From Archilochus colubris (Eukaryota; Chordata; Aves; Apodiformes; Trochilidae), in the NCBI GenBank assembly GCA_023079485.1, contig CM041103.1, forward strand, positions 10,148,503 to 10,212,502: a stretch of 64,000 bases of DNA, given 5' to 3'. Below, piece by piece: positions 36,901 through 51,900 of this stretch; the first letter of the stretch is position 1, and the number at the start of each line of letters is the position of its first letter. Position numbers and translations under genes: made by a program. The notes under the pieces are model-generated. The model saw only the letters and a program-made list of their open reading frames with translations, did no database searches and had not been told where the DNA came from.

Positions 36901-39900
36901 GGGTTATCTAAAATTAAACCATGTGACCAAAGCATCACCCAGATGCTGCTTGAACTCTAAGAGTCTTGGTGCTGTGAATGGAGAGTCTGTCCCAACCACT
37001 GACCACTCAGTGAAGAGCCTTGTAGACCATGATGAGGTCCTTCAGATATCAGTGCAGGAATGAACACAAAAGTGAGGGGGAATCTAGAAACCAGAATAAC
37101 ACAATTCAAAGCCACAGGGACCTTGGGGCTAGAGGTGAGCTTTAATACAGAAGCACTACAGTCAGCGAGCAGAAACCAGGGAAACAGAAGTCTGGATACC
37201 TGGAGGTTCTCAATGCAGAACTGGTGTCCATACATGTCAATAGCAGAGAGGAAGATAGACTCCACCTGGTTGTGCCTCAGCTCGTAGGATGGCAAATGGG
37301 AAGCAATGAGAACCTGGGAAAGAGCAAACACAAGGAGTGTCAGTGCAAGGAGCTATGCAGGGCCACAGGCAGGAGGCTGCCACCTCCGAGGTACCACCAA
37401 CAGCCTGCTCCATCCCAGAAGAGGCCACTGGCTTCTCCTGTGAATTCTGTGGCACCTGGGTGATGCCGTGAACTCTCCCCCCCTCCCCAGCCTCATTTGT
37501 GTATCTGCTGGGTTTGTATTATTGGCAATTCCCCATGGAGAAAAGGAACAGCTTCAATCAAGTTCCATCAGTGCATGTGATTTAGCACTGCAGAGCTGCT
37601 AGTCCTGGGGATTGCCTGACCGGCTGTTAATTGGAAAGCAGAACTGGCAGGCAGCAGCTGTGGGGAGGCCAGCAATGGAGACTGCCTCTCGCAGCTTCCC
37701 AGCAGAGGAAGCAAGAGACACTGGTGCCAGGTATTAAATGCCCAACATGAGGAATATGGAGATGGGAAGGGGAAGCAGCTTGCAGGGTAAAATGAAGTGA
37801 AAGAGCAACATAAAGACATACAGAAGGACTGCAGCACCACCCCCAGCACGCTGCTGAGAGGTTCAATAACTGAACGGTTCAAGGACACAAATACAATCCT
37901 GAAGGAAACATAAGGTCACTGAGCAGCTTCAAACACCCCATTCATTTTGAACAGTCAACCTCTGAAATAAAAGGAGAGATCTCCAGAGTGTCAGCTTTCC
38001 TGCTGAAGACTTTTAGAATGGAGATAGAGACTGTGGAGTGAGAGAAGTGATCAGACTACGGGGTCAGCATTACTGTGAAATGATTATGCCCTCTCACTCC
38101 TTTCTAGCTACACACTAACTGCTAAGGAGGACACTCACAATAATATCCAGGTGAATATCTGACACTCAAATTATTATCTGTACTAGACTCTTCAAACTGA
38201 CACTACTAGAGAGTTTTTTCAATTATTTGCAGCTTCAAAAGAAACTTAAAACACAACTCAAAAGCTCACAGAAACCCTGCAAAAGACCAACATAATTCTT
38301 TGCAATAATTCCTTAGCAGCTGCAAAGAACATCTTTGTTCTCTTGTTTCTCCCTGTTCTCTGCACACACTGATTGGCAATTGTAAGGTAGCTGATGAACC
38401 CAGAGATCATGTCCTGGCTGTTTACTGCACTCCTGCCTGCACTTCCAGGCAGCCTGTGCTTGTCAGGTTCACAGACTATAAAGCCAGAAGGAACCACAGA
38501 GAACATGTACTTCAACTTCCTCTAACACACACAGGCTACTCTCAGTTAACTCCTACATGAGCCAGACAAAACTTTCTGAAGGAGAAGGGACAAAGAAATG
38601 TAATCTTAACTTCAAATTTTGCAGTTCTGGGGAATCAACTGCAATCTCTTTTTTTACAACAGATAATCATTGGTCAGCAATCTACTCCTCGTTTTGGCAC
38701 AGTAATCAAAATAAACATCAAGGGGGTATAGAGTTCCCAAAAGAGGAAGCTCCAAGTGGGAGCAGCCTGCACTGGCCTGAGCAGCAGTGCCAGTGTCTGT
38801 AGCAGGGCTCAGCCTGGCTGAACACCTCCCTTACCTGCCGTGCTCGCAGGGCCACTTTGGCGTTGGTCGTCTTGCTGAGCTGGGTCAGCTCTGTCAGGAT
38901 ATTAATCAGCTCATCTGTCAAGGTGGGGTCACGGCCACATAGCTGGTCCTAAAGTAAAGAGAACTGAAAATGTTTACAACAGAGGAAAAACATCTCCTGT
39001 CCTCCTGCAACAGAGTTTAAACCTGAAGAGAATGGCACCATCACCCATGGTATTTTAGTGTATGTTTCGGCATCCAAACACAAGAGAAACACTGACCTGT
39101 CAGACTCAAGGAAAACATTTCCCACTACCCAATTTTAGCTTTGCACCAGAAGTCTCCCGTTTAAATGTAGTGAAATGCCTTGTGTAGCACACAAAGATTA
39201 GCACATATCCAGCATAAGAGATGACCAGACAAAAAGAGTTGAACAAAAAGAGGGAGAAGCTCCTGAAGCCCACTTAAAAAAAACCCCACAAACCCCCAAA
39301 ACCCTCCCAATTCCACACCCACAAACAAACCACATCAGCAAAATCAGAAAAAGATTCTGCCATTCCTCTAACAAGACTAAACAAAGCTAACTAAAACCAG
39401 AAATAATACAATGGGCTTCCTTCCACAGTACAGGAGTGACTCCATAATATTTCTTCTACTCAGAGACCCCTGGCTCTGAGGAGGTTCACTAGCTTCACCT
39501 TACTGTCTGAACTGGCTGGATAAAACAATAAAACCAAACAGCATCATTTTAAGTGTTAATGCTGTTTCAAAAACTGCCTTGGATTAAGCTATTAAAAAAA
39601 GGCAGACAGTAAAGACTTTCCTGGACAGAGGAGGCGTGCTCCCATGCACATTTTCTTCCAAAAATAGTTTCAACTCCCATGAATAATCCCACAGACTTCA
39701 ACTAATCCCACTGGCTTGCAAGCCTCCTCCCTCCCACTCCCAAAGCTGGAAACCCTCTAGGAACCCTTAACATATTTCTTCTACACAGCACTTAACAGCT
39801 TTTCTCTTGGTAAATGAATCATAATTCAAGAGCTGCCTTTGTTTTATTTGAAGCACAAATTCCTGGGTGTTGTACTGTTACTGCTTGAGGTAACAAAAAT

Positions 39901-42900
39901 CCAAGAGGACACAGGACATCTGCCATGCCTCAAGCAATGCTCTGCAGCTGAGGTGAGGATGTGTGGACAACAGTCAGCTAAGTACATAAAATGAACATAC
40001 AACTTCAGATCACACTATATTTCAACAAATATATGAAGGATGAAGTAGTTCCCATCCTGCCTTAAACGCCTGCTAGCTAAAAAAGGTGAATGATGGCAGC
40101 ATAGCCCTATTACTAACACCATCCTCAGAGCCTCCTGTTAATAATGGATTCCCAGGGATACATCAATAACAGCAACATAAGCATCAAAGTATCTCAACAA
40201 GATGTGTGCCCTTGCAGGACACACTTAACCCATCCCACACAAATAGCCATAAAACGCCACAGCCTTGCCCATGGTGTCACCGCGGGCCCCTCAGACATGA
40301 AGCGTGAATGGGGAGAAAGAGGAATCATGGCCTTCTGGTTAATGGCGTGGCCTGTAACTCACCTGATGGCAACCCCTGGCCATGCCATGGATGTCACAGT
40401 GACCAGAGGCACATCTGAGCCCCGTGTCCTGCCTGCTGGCAGTGACGCTGCTCGTCTGAGCGCGGGCACCCTGCGCTGCCAGAGGCCCTAAAAATGGCGC
40501 CCGCATTTCCCGCTCATTCCCCACCTGCTCGCACAGCGTGTGGGATGCTCCCTCCAGGAGCAAAGGGGGAACGTCAGCTTTTACTTGAGAGGGAATAACT
40601 GAGGGTGGTGGTGGGAAGAACACCCGTGCAGCAGCAGGAAAGGTCCCTCTGCCTTCCCCCTCTCCCGCCACGCTCCCTCAGACCAACGCGAGGCACTCAC
40701 CGCTCACCCCCCCATCTCCGCGGAGGTGGGGAAAGAAAAGACCAGACAAAAAGTTTCAGTCCCGTTTTAGCAAGAAATAATCAGGGTGACAACAACAAAA
40801 TAAAGCAGGTAGCTGGCGCCGGGCCGGGTTTTGCCTCCACTGATTGGCAAAGGCAGCGAGCAAAGCCTCAAAGCAGGTCTTTGACAAGGGCTAACGCCTC
40901 CCCGGCACCCCCGTGTAATTACACACTCGAGTGCCCGGGCTCTGAAGGAAATTGAAGGCCTGAGCTGAGAACAGCTGCCATTTTCTCTCTCCATCACGCC
41001 AGCATGATTACTTGAGAAATGAACAGCCCCGGCTCAAAGCTACACCAGAATTCTCAGAGGAAATATGGCTCCGTGTTCAAATAATGAGATTCTTAAGGCA
41101 AGCGTTACTTACAATCACACCGCGCACCAAAAAGGGAAAGAACAAAAAAAAAAATAAAAGAGGAGAGCTAGAAAGAATGCTAGAGCCCTTATACCTTACA
41201 AATTAGAATTTAAGGAACCCAGCCTCAGCCTAGGACAATTATGACTCTTTTTCTGCTTTTCAGAGTTATTTTGTGGGTGGCTATTTTGGACATATTTTTG
41301 GCAGTAACAGACTTTTTTTTTTAAATTAAAAAAAAATGAAAATAAAAGGTGGTCAGGAGAGAGAGGTAGTATTTTAATTAGCCTCTTAAAAAGCAGTATT
41401 CCTAACTCTAGTCTGTTGAAAATCATGTTGCAGCTAAATTAATCCTGCCTTGAGGAAGCTTGGTATTCATTCTGCTTCAAAGCATTATGTGGGAAAAGAA
41501 TGTCTTTGAGGCTTTCTAGGAAACGGGGGGAAAGAGACACTGCTCAATTGTTGTTTTTTAATTATTTTTCCTAGAAATACAATTTACTGGAAGTTTTACC
41601 AATTAGAGTGGGACTGAATTTAATGAGATCCAAGATTTTTCATGGAGTAACAAGCCAGAAGAACATGAGAAGGTGATGGCAGGTCCTGGCTTGTGTTTCT
41701 AGGGTGGAAACTACATCGGTCCAAGAGGAATTCCAGCTGCAGAAGATTCCCCATCACCTTCCAAGCCTGATGACTGAAAATTTGCCTCTAGCACCCGCCC
41801 AACGTAAGAGCTAAGTCTGCATTCTTATCTCCCCAGAGATGCTCACAGATCACTTGCATAATTAGCCCTCATTGCACTCTGCTAGGCAATCAATGCAGGA
41901 GAGTCATGAGCCAGAAGGTTCACAGCCATGGAGCTGAGCAGCACATTCTGGGCCTCCTCTAGTGCATGGATTACCTGCTCCACATGACGAAAGTCCACAC
42001 TGCTAGAAAGCTCTTACCTTTAAGGGTAAGAGCTGTCAATTCAGGGCCTTTCAACACATCAAACTAGAAGAAGCAGCAAATTTCTACAGCACTGAAAGAC
42101 AACTTACAATGAGCATTGTAACAAGCAGGTTCTTCTTGGTGACCTGAGCATGTGAGAAGATGTAGTTCAATACAGCATTCATATCACTTTTATTCTCTTC
42201 CCGAAGGGTAAAGACACACTTGTCATAGTGACCTGCAATCAAAAATGCACGTTTTTTACAGTCTTGACACCTCTGTGTCATATAGTACATGTGACTAGAT
42301 GTGTCTTTTATTTTTTTACATTCAAATTTTGAGAATCTGGTTTGTATTGTGTACACAATCAATTTTGGGAAGGAAGAAGTGCTCCCTCCAACTACAAAGT
42401 TTCATTCAAGCATCCTACTCTTATTAAAACAGTTCCACAACAAACATGTCTTTTGCAAGGAACACAGAAACGGTGAGCTCAGTCTTTCATTCAAACAACA
42501 ACGAATAAAATAAGAGCAAAAAGACTGGTATCATCCTCTCCTACCAGCAAACTGAAGTAGAAATGGATCTGCAGTACTCTTAGACTGGTGCAGGTATTGG
42601 AACAGGACAAAAGAAAAGTAGAGCAAAATCTGAACTACCTAAGAACCAGTGCCTGAAAATGAGCTAGTGCTTCATTGCCATCTTGTGCCAGGACACAGCA
42701 ATGCAATGCATTTATTTCAATTCTCAGTTTCAGGCTGAGGTTAAAGGTTTGTTCTTATGAACACCAAGCAGCTTCCTGGTAATTTACAGCAGCCACAAAT
42801 AACTTGGTGACTTTTTTCTTCACTGCACTTGACTTTCTTACCGTAGGACTGAATAAACAGGCAAGATAGCACTGAATAGTGTGGTGAACTGAAATAGTCT

Positions 42901-45900
42901 TTCTGATTCCAAAGACATAAAGGAAGAAAAATCAGGCTTCTGACATGAAGTGGAACACCCAACTGGGGATGCTCTGCTGCCAGAGCGAGGGAATGCTTCT
43001 TCCTTGAAGCAGGCCTTGGAGCCCTCCTGGGACCAAGTGTTATTCATTCAGAAATCAAATCCTTGATGTCTTTAGGATACTCACCATGCTGAAATTGAGT
43101 CTCCACCTTCAGATACTGACGCAGCAGATCCATCACCACAGCTTTCATGTGGCCTCGAATGCCACTCCGGTACCTGCAGAAGCAACTCAGTCAAACCCAG
43201 TGCCAGCCTGAGGGAAGTATCCAGGCTTATTCCTAGTGACTTGAGTGTAACAAAACCATCTGAATAAAGACAAGCAAGCTCAGGTCTTTCAAGAAGCAGC
43301 AAAAGGAGTTAGGGGACAGCCCTGAAAACAGCTCACCTCTGTACAAGCTGCACAATGCTCTGGGTGTTCATGAAGAAGACCTCACGTTCCGACTTGCGGT
43401 TCAAGGTGGCCGCATGGCTATCCAAGATATTGGCAATCTGAAAGGGAGCAATCACGTAACAGTCCCAGTCCTGGCTGGGACAATCTGCCTCTTTCAAGTT
43501 GTACTGAGCAACAAACACACACCCCCAAGTAATGGAGGGAAGCCTTGAGAGTCTAGTGATGCAAAGATCCCATGTTCAAATGCACCTTTCAGGTCCAACT
43601 GACCTCCAGGGAATTTAAACCAATTTTCTCTCTGCTCCAAGGCAAACCAATTTTTATTCCTTTATATAAGTGTAGTTGATCACCTGTTGGCTGGGAAACT
43701 GGCAAAGAACTGATGTGATGTTGCTGGCATACTGGGCCATCTCCTTCTTGATGGACTTCTCAACATTGGGTGGGATCCGTCCGGAAACACTGGTCATGAT
43801 GTCCTGAAGTTCCAGCAGAGGCAAAGAGGGATCTCTCAGGGTCTTCATCAGTCGCTCAACCCAGCCTTTCACCTGAAAAAAGGCAGGGTAAAGACATGAG
43901 TGAGGAAAAGAACAAGCAGAAAGAAGGGAGAAAGTGAAAGGCTTTTCATTGAGGTCTTCTTCAATACTGTTTTATCACACAGCTAGTCCAGGCACTAAAA
44001 GAGACATCTGGGGTAAGCTGACTCAGATTTGTCCACACTCTTTCCTCCCCCCTCTAGGATTTCCACCCCAGGTAGCTATGCAAGCAGCTCCCATGCACAA
44101 GGCTGTAAGCACAAGTGGTTCAGCTCAAGATCAACTCCTTCTCCTTGGCTTTGGTTTAGGTGCCATGGGGGCTCTCTGGTGAGACCAACTTTAAGGAAGT
44201 CCACAAAAATAGAACTGAGCTGGCACTAGCAGGGTAGCACTGCTCTGACTCTTGGTCCTCTGGCTGTGACATGCAAGTTGGCCAGCTTTACCTGGGACAA
44301 AAAAATATCTATGTTCTCATCCTGAAAAAAGAAGGAACCAGTACCTTGCTGCTGAAGAAGGGCTCTGGCAGGCAGTACCCATTCATCACATTGACCAGGT
44401 TGTCCAGGACGTAATGGAAGATGCGATGGAGTTTCTCTCCCCGAAGTGCTGTGCTCTGGATCTGTGGCAAGGCCCCTGTGTGCAGCTCAGCCTGGAAACA
44501 CAATCAACAGCAGTGCCACTACCTCTCCTGGTTGCCATCAGCCATCTGAGTGACCCTCAGATGGAGGCTCAGAGTTAACTTGGAAAAAGTCCCAGAGTGG
44601 AAAGTGCATTTGGTTGAGGGAAAGAAAAGTTATGAGCTGAAACTTCAACAGTTGTATGCTGCATACACCCACCCTTCCAGCCACTCCTCCAAAAACATTA
44701 CACAGTTGACCTTGTTTTTTAGGTCCAGGAATACTGAAAATCTCAAAGAAAAGCACAGGAAAAGCCAACAGTTCACTGCTGTCATTTACATTCCTACATG
44801 CCAGCCTCCCATCCCTAAATGGATACATATCTTTTTGCTTTTCACCTTTAAAAATATCCCTGTCCTAGGCTATTTTATTTGCTGCAGTTGCTTTCATCAG
44901 GTCTGACACTCTTGGAGTGGGATATCAATTCCCACCTTCCCAGAGAGAGTCACTTAAAGAAGAATACACAATCAAAAGAAATGAAACAAACTTGCATAGG
45001 AGTAAAGCAGAGAGAAAAATCTGGCCAGCCTCCAGTATCTTTGACAGCCATGCACCCACAATAGTGATGAGACAAAAAGAGAACAAAAATGGTACAGCAG
45101 CTTAGCCTGAATCACAGCAAGGCAAAAATCTGAGTCCTCGTTTTCATGTGAGACAAATAAATGGTAAAGTGGCACTGGAAATGGTAAAGTACATTAAACA
45201 AGTCTGAAACTGGTTCAGTACTTTGGACCAGACCAGACCACTCCCACCCTTGCTCCCCAGGGAAAACCACAACAAACATCTGTGCTTTCTGCAACTTTCT
45301 CACCTGCTGAACCCTGCTGGGATCATCCAGCTGGAGCTTGGCAATCACACAGCCTGGATCCAAGACAGCCCCTGGGCGTTTGACATAATGGATGCAGCCT
45401 GATTCCCCTGCTGTTAGTGTCATCACCATTTTCATCACCTGTAGCAAGAAAATGGGTTACACACTCAGCTTCTATGATCCCCAAATGGTTTTAGTTTTGT
45501 GAGTCAGCAGCCAACGTAACCTACATGAGAACCTTTTGTGCTCAGGCTTTTTCCATGGCTTAAAAGCACAGACACAGGGAATGGAACCCCAGGCACTAGG
45601 GTGAATGGTAGAACAAACTCCAAGGCCACAAAGGAGTGCAGCAGGAAGCCATCCCCAGGAACATCACCTGTTCCACACTGCTTAGACCCCCAGAGACTCA
45701 AGAAGGTCCCAGATTCAACACAATGAAGGAAGCAGATACAATTCACTGCTGCAGCTGCTGCACTCTGAAGGCCAGGAGTGGGAGAGTCACTATCAAAAGC
45801 TACAGCAACACATTTCCTTCCAACAGAGAGACCTAGGATTAATTTCTAGAGGCCATAGGTCTCAGAGCACCCTTCACAAGCAGCAGTGTTTCCTTAGATC

Positions 45901-48900
45901 AACCAGGGAAGCTTCTGAAGAAGGGCTGGGTATGGGGGAAGCAGTCTAGCTTCATCATGCTATAGTCTGCACCACAACTGGAAGCAGAGGAATTGAGTAG
46001 GTGGTTCCTTCTTAGCCATGGCTGTCTTAAGGGACTCACATAAAATATCTGGATCTCTGGCTTGATATTCTTCTCCTACACATTGTCCCCAACTGCTTTA
46101 ATTGCCCCTCAGTCAACAACACCTCCCCTCAAATCTGCTCTGAGCCATGCACTCCTACACAGCCTCTTGTGCTTTCCTCACAGGGATGCAGAAATTGTTC
46201 ATCCTCCTCCTCTCCAAGAGTTAAGTAACTTCCAAGGGAGAAGGGAGGAGTGAACTTAACTCATCCGATCAACCTGATAAAAGATCAAGTAATCAGAGAA
46301 GTCTTAATTTGTCACTTAGTCCTGGGATATAACTCTGTTTCTGAGTCTGGATTAATACCAAGTTGTGGTCTACAATGAGAAGGCCCTCTTCCCCACAGTA
46401 TGCATGGATCCCACTCTCCCTTGGTATCACAGTGAAATGACAGGCCCACTGCTGAGAGTTTGCTTATCACTTGGTATTACAGTCATTAACACTCTAATTT
46501 CTGCTGTTAAGTAATTTCTTCCCCACCCCTCAGTCTCCCTGCCGAATCCTGCATTAGTCCAAGTCAAAACACAGATAAAATTTGAGAAGAAATACTGTGG
46601 ATTATCCCTCATGCTCAATTCCCAGCTCCAAAGCACTCAACATTTTTTCTCTCCCCAGCTTTTGCCTGGGCAGATTTCAGCCTCTGCAGCCAAGTCAGTT
46701 CATTGACATTCTTTTACCTCTATTTCTGCAAAGCACTGGCCTGCAAACACGTGTCCCCCATCCTCCACCACATACTGGATGAGCTTCCCGGCCGAAGGGG
46801 AGCGCAGAATGGAGGGGTCATTCTCCTTCTCAAACACACAGGTCTTGTTACCTATGGTGATGCGATACCTGGGGCAGAACAGGACAGATCACTGCTACAG
46901 AACTTCCTGGGGAAAGCATGGGAAGGGGAAAATCCATTTCCCTGTTCTACTTCCAAACAAACTAAATGAAACCCCTCCTACCAACTCTATGAGCTGAGCA
47001 GTACGTCCCTGCCTGTGAACATACAGATTAACCATGGCAAAGCAGGACTGGGGAAGCCAGGGATCAGCAGCCAGGCAGATGAGCCCTGAGCAAGGCTGTA
47101 TCTGTGCTACTTCTGTGCTGCTGCTCTGCCAACACTGCTCACTGTCAGAACCAGAACCTGTGAAGTTTAAGATTCCATAGAAACAAAAACTGAAGTGGAT
47201 GGAGGTGACACTTGCCATACATAATGCACAAGCCTTTCACCAAACTGCCCACTGTGTACCTTTCAGAGCACACAGCCTTCTTGTGTACTCTGAAAAGAGT
47301 AGATTGTCCCCATGGAACAGCCTGAGAGGCTGAGATTTTATAGGATTTTCCAGCACAGAAAGTTACCCAAAAGTTACTTTGCACTCTTGATCAGAATCAC
47401 AACATTTGTCACAGAAAAGAGGCCAGCAGAGGGGGCAGTGGTTCACGTTCCAGCACTGGAGATTCATTGACCTTAGGGCTACGATCCCTGCACTGAAACA
47501 GTAAATCTTGTATCTATTTCCAAAGCCAAAAGGGCATTCTTAAGAGCCAGCAGGAGGATATGGTCTCCCCTTTGGTACACATGCAGATCTAACAGTAGCC
47601 AAGATCTGATTTCTTCAACTGAAGGCAACTTCTACCTTTAAATTCACCCATTATACGCCAAGTAATCTCTTCCTAGCAGACAATTCCATTCCTAGGTGAT
47701 CTCTGGGAAGCATAAAGTTATAAGCACACCTAATTTTGGCTTGTACATGTTAAATGTTCATCTTTTCAGCTTACTACCTGTCCACTTCTTCTTTCATGTA
47801 GGTGGTATAGCTGCTCCCATCATAGGAGAGGAGCAGCCCCCCATCACTCAGTCGGTGCACATCAACTTCCACACAGGAGTTGTTCATGATGACCACGTAG
47901 GAATTGGGAGACTGCCGGGTCACCTGCAGAGCCACAAGAATGGCAGGCAGCACATGAGACAAACCCAGAATTGATACTTGGCTGCCACAACATACACAGT
48001 TTTCCAAGCACTGCAAAAGTGAGAATTAAAGAAGGGGACCAGAGACATTTGTTCTCATGGTAGATAGAAAAAAAAACATTAAAAAATCTGGGATCAGAAA
48101 GCCAAGGGTTCAGTGGTCATGAGATGCCAGAACTAATCCTGACCATGAACCTTGATTTAATCCTCTTCTGCTTATGCATTAATTGGGTAGGGTTGCTTAT
48201 ACCATCATACACCATTTCTTCACCCTGAGCTATGTGCAAGTCCATCATGTACTAAAATTGCACAATGAATGAGATAATTTGAGGGAAAAGAAAAAAAAGA
48301 GAGATCATCTCCTGGAGGAAGCAGCTGAAGCCCTCCCTGGAAGAAGGGCTCCTATCCCAGTGTATGCTACAGAGTTCCTCTTTGAAGTCACAGTGTACTT
48401 CAGCTGCTGTTCAGTGCCTCTGTATTTCAAAGGAGGGGTGACAAGATAAATTCATGGAGATGCAAAATACTCACAGCTAAAAAAGACATCACCAAAATCT
48501 TTGCCATAACAACTTTGCCTGGGGAAGCTAATTAAGATTGCAAAGGCAACTGCAAGTCTGATATTTCTAGTATTTCCTAACTTTTGTATATTTGGTTTCA
48601 AAGAAAAAGCAACACTAAAGGGGAAAATTGCTATAAATTCTGTCATGCTGATGAAACTGGGCTCAAACACCCAACAGAGTAGATCTACATACTCAGAAAC
48701 AGCAATTTAAAGTTTTTGTCAACCTGCAGGCCATGCTCTTTCCCTGTCAGTATTCTTTCACCCTATGCAGAGCATTTCTTGACCTTGGCAGGTTAAAAGG
48801 TTTACAGAGAGACACAGAAGTATTGCAAGGGAAAGATGTGATGGGGCATTATCACAAGGGAGACTGTACTGATTTCCTAACCCCACTAAAGCAGAGAAAA

Positions 48901-51900
48901 TAACCCCTGCACAGATTTCATTCCAATAATTACCCCTATTACAAAGATTAAGTCAGAGCACAGGGTGGGTTGCCACACTGGGTATCATACCTTCAGCACA
49001 TACTTGCGTCCTTCATAGATGAGCTCCACATCCACAGTGTTCAGCAGAGTATGAGCAGGCAGCACTTGGCCCCTGTAAAAAAGAAATACAGAATAAAATG
49101 GGTCTTCCAGAAGCCACCAGATGGACACCAGGCTGAGAGATGCATGCAAGAGCTTGGAAAACAGCAGCAGAGGTGAGAGAAGGCTTCTATATAGGGCCTT
49201 TCTCCAGGAGACACCCCTCAGCCTGACAAAATCCATCTCTCTTCAGCCACACATACCAGCTGTAATCTCCTTTCTATTCACTCACTTTTGTCTCAGAGTC
49301 TGCAAAAGGAACAGCCTGGATCACAGGAGATGTTCCATGACTCAACATGGGGATAAAGCAGCTCTGACCCCTGCAGCTCTCTGACTATGGACTCACCATA
49401 GGACACTGAGGGGGAGAACTCTGTTGGGAGTGGACCTGCCTGGATCACACCAGGTTTATCCTGACAGTGTTATGACTCATTGCCTTACAGTGCCTGCTCT
49501 ACTTTAAAGCCAGTAGAAGAGAGGATTTTTAAAGTACTTAGTGGGAAACATACAAATTGGAACAGTATGCCAAATCTGGAAAATGAAATCAATCCTCAGT
49601 ATGGGAGGAAGGCAATCTCTAGCAATTAAAGACTCCTTAATATTGTCCTAGCAGCACACAGAGAAAGAACTCTGTATTTCTGAGCCATTCCTAGGAGCTT
49701 ATGCCAAAACTGCCAGAAACCAAACCAATCTGTGCAAGCAGCAGGGGATATTTTGGGGAGATGCACAGATACATTTGCCAGGTTTCTTGGGCCCGTAGAC
49801 AAACAGCTTCCTGGGGCCAAAAAACAGTAAGTAAAAAGCTCTGTGCACCTGTGGACTGTACTGTGCAAAACCTGTAAATCAAACCCAATTACTATCTGCT
49901 TATCAGCTCTCTACCAGACCAGCTTGGAATTTTACCTTTCCAGAGAGTGCAGGAAGTTTGAGACACTGTTTCTGAAGTTCACATCAGCCACATGCAGAGC
50001 TCCACACACCACTCCCAGGATGGTATCAGGCCTTTCAGCCTAAAAATCAAAGGGTACATAACACAGTCACATCTCCTTCAGCTTCAGTCCACTCTGGACA
50101 CCCACTTGCAGAATCAACAGTCTCAGTGCTGGTTTTTGTTCAGCCATCCTCTCTTTACAATTAAGTTGTAGCAGCATCCATGCAAACATTACAGTAGGAG
50201 CAATTACTCCTGTAACTCCTGAGAGGAGAAACATTTTTTTCTTCCAGGATGAAATCTGGAAGCTCCAGCTACATTTCCACTTTCACCTGCCCCAAACTGC
50301 AACCCACAATACTGTCCTTAACTCACATGAACACTGAGATGATTTTCTGGCCAACTTGAAGACCACTTTTCCCTGGCAGGGATGACTTAGAATTCTGATA
50401 TAAATAAGAACTAAGGCCAGAGAAAATGTTTACTCATGAAGTGGTAAATGGACATTAACCACTCCTGAATCCTTTTTCTCTTGCATGCACCCAGCTTGCC
50501 CCCTCACCCCCACCTGCAGCCCCCTGAGGCCATACCTGAACCTTCTCGGCAATCAGCCGATCCAACCAGCCCGTGTCGATCCGGTTCTGCTGGAAGCTTT
50601 CTGTTTCCAACAGTTTAATCAAGTACTCAACAGTGGTTCGGAAATCCCCTCGGATGGACAGCTCCTTCAAAGCCACCACCATGTTCCTGAAAGAGAAAGG
50701 ATTATCTATTATCTACCCTGCACTAACGGTAAGGTGCAAGCTGGTAACTCTAGATAGTTCCCCATGAGCTGCTGGGAAAAACCAGCCCGAAGGCAGCAGA
50801 GGGAGAGCATGTGCACTAGAGCAAGAGCCTTTGTGACATGCTTGGGAATGAAGGAATATTGATTTTCTTCCATCTGCTGCTGGGGTGAACAAAAGCAGCT
50901 CAGCCAGCACCAGCTCTGAGCTGAGGAGTTCCCTGTTATCACCATGCAGGCACCCACCACATGTCAGCAGAGTACCAGAGGCAGAGTGACTGGGCTCCAT
51001 CCCACCCAGGAGGGAGCAAAGGAAAGGCTCTGGATGACAGGGCAGACAGTCCTGTCTTATAACTGGGTGCTTTAACCCTCCACACAAGATGAGGACACTC
51101 AGTGGTTTACAAACCACTACAAGGCACTGGCAGAAAGAGTTAGCAGTGGTTTTCCTGTTAGAAGCCTTCCACCTGAATGCTTCCCAAGAGGGAGTTCAGC
51201 ACAGTGGCAGCCATCTCATACCCCAGCAGCAGGTATACAAGGCAGGAATGACACAGGATAAAAATACAGTGAAGTGAGCAAAAGGTGTTGAAATGTAGAT
51301 GCAACACAGCAGAACTGCAGAGCAAGATGGGAATGAGAAGCCTGGCCATGATGTGGAAAACAATGTAAAGAGAGGGAAATTTCTCTTAAAACTCCTAGAA
51401 AGTATGGAGTCTTGTTTTACCCACTGCAATTTGGATCAAAGAAGACAAAACCAAGCAATGCTCAAGGTTCGACCACTTTTTTGACTACTTACGAGATGGC
51501 TTCTTCACGATTTTCTCCCCAGGAGAAGCAGTGACCAAACTGAGAATCAGCAAATTCATGGAGCCCTCCTGCAGCAGCAACACTGAAATAGCCCCAGACA
51601 TTCTTATTGCTGCGGAAATTCAGTTCCTGAACTGTACCAGAACTGGGTTTAAATCCCTGGAAAGACAGACAGACATTGCTACACATCCTAATGAAAAAGT
51701 AGACAATCCAAAGTTAGGGAAATCATCAGAGTTCTGAGGGCTGGAGCACCACGACATAATGTACACACAACTGAGTTCAGGCTGTGTCTAACCAGAGTCC
51801 ACAGAACCATCAGCTAAAGGAGATAAGGGAAGATTCTTCTAAATTTGCTGCCAAAATGTTCAGGGTCAGCAGCAGGGGTTGAACCTAGGTGTGAACCCTA

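Larger units (their letters stand above)
38949..42107 (-). other. ACACA: ACACA intron, 3.2 kb, with CpG-rich block
   Basis: Its centre carries the CpG-rich block. A T-run followed by an A-run at 41313-41336 forms an AT-only inverted repeat. There is no exon inside. Confidence 0.75.

Noticed and set aside
45304..45438. This exon and the preceding one as a separate biotin protein gene.
   Set aside because: Flanking exons on both sides join in frame as one continuous ACC protein.
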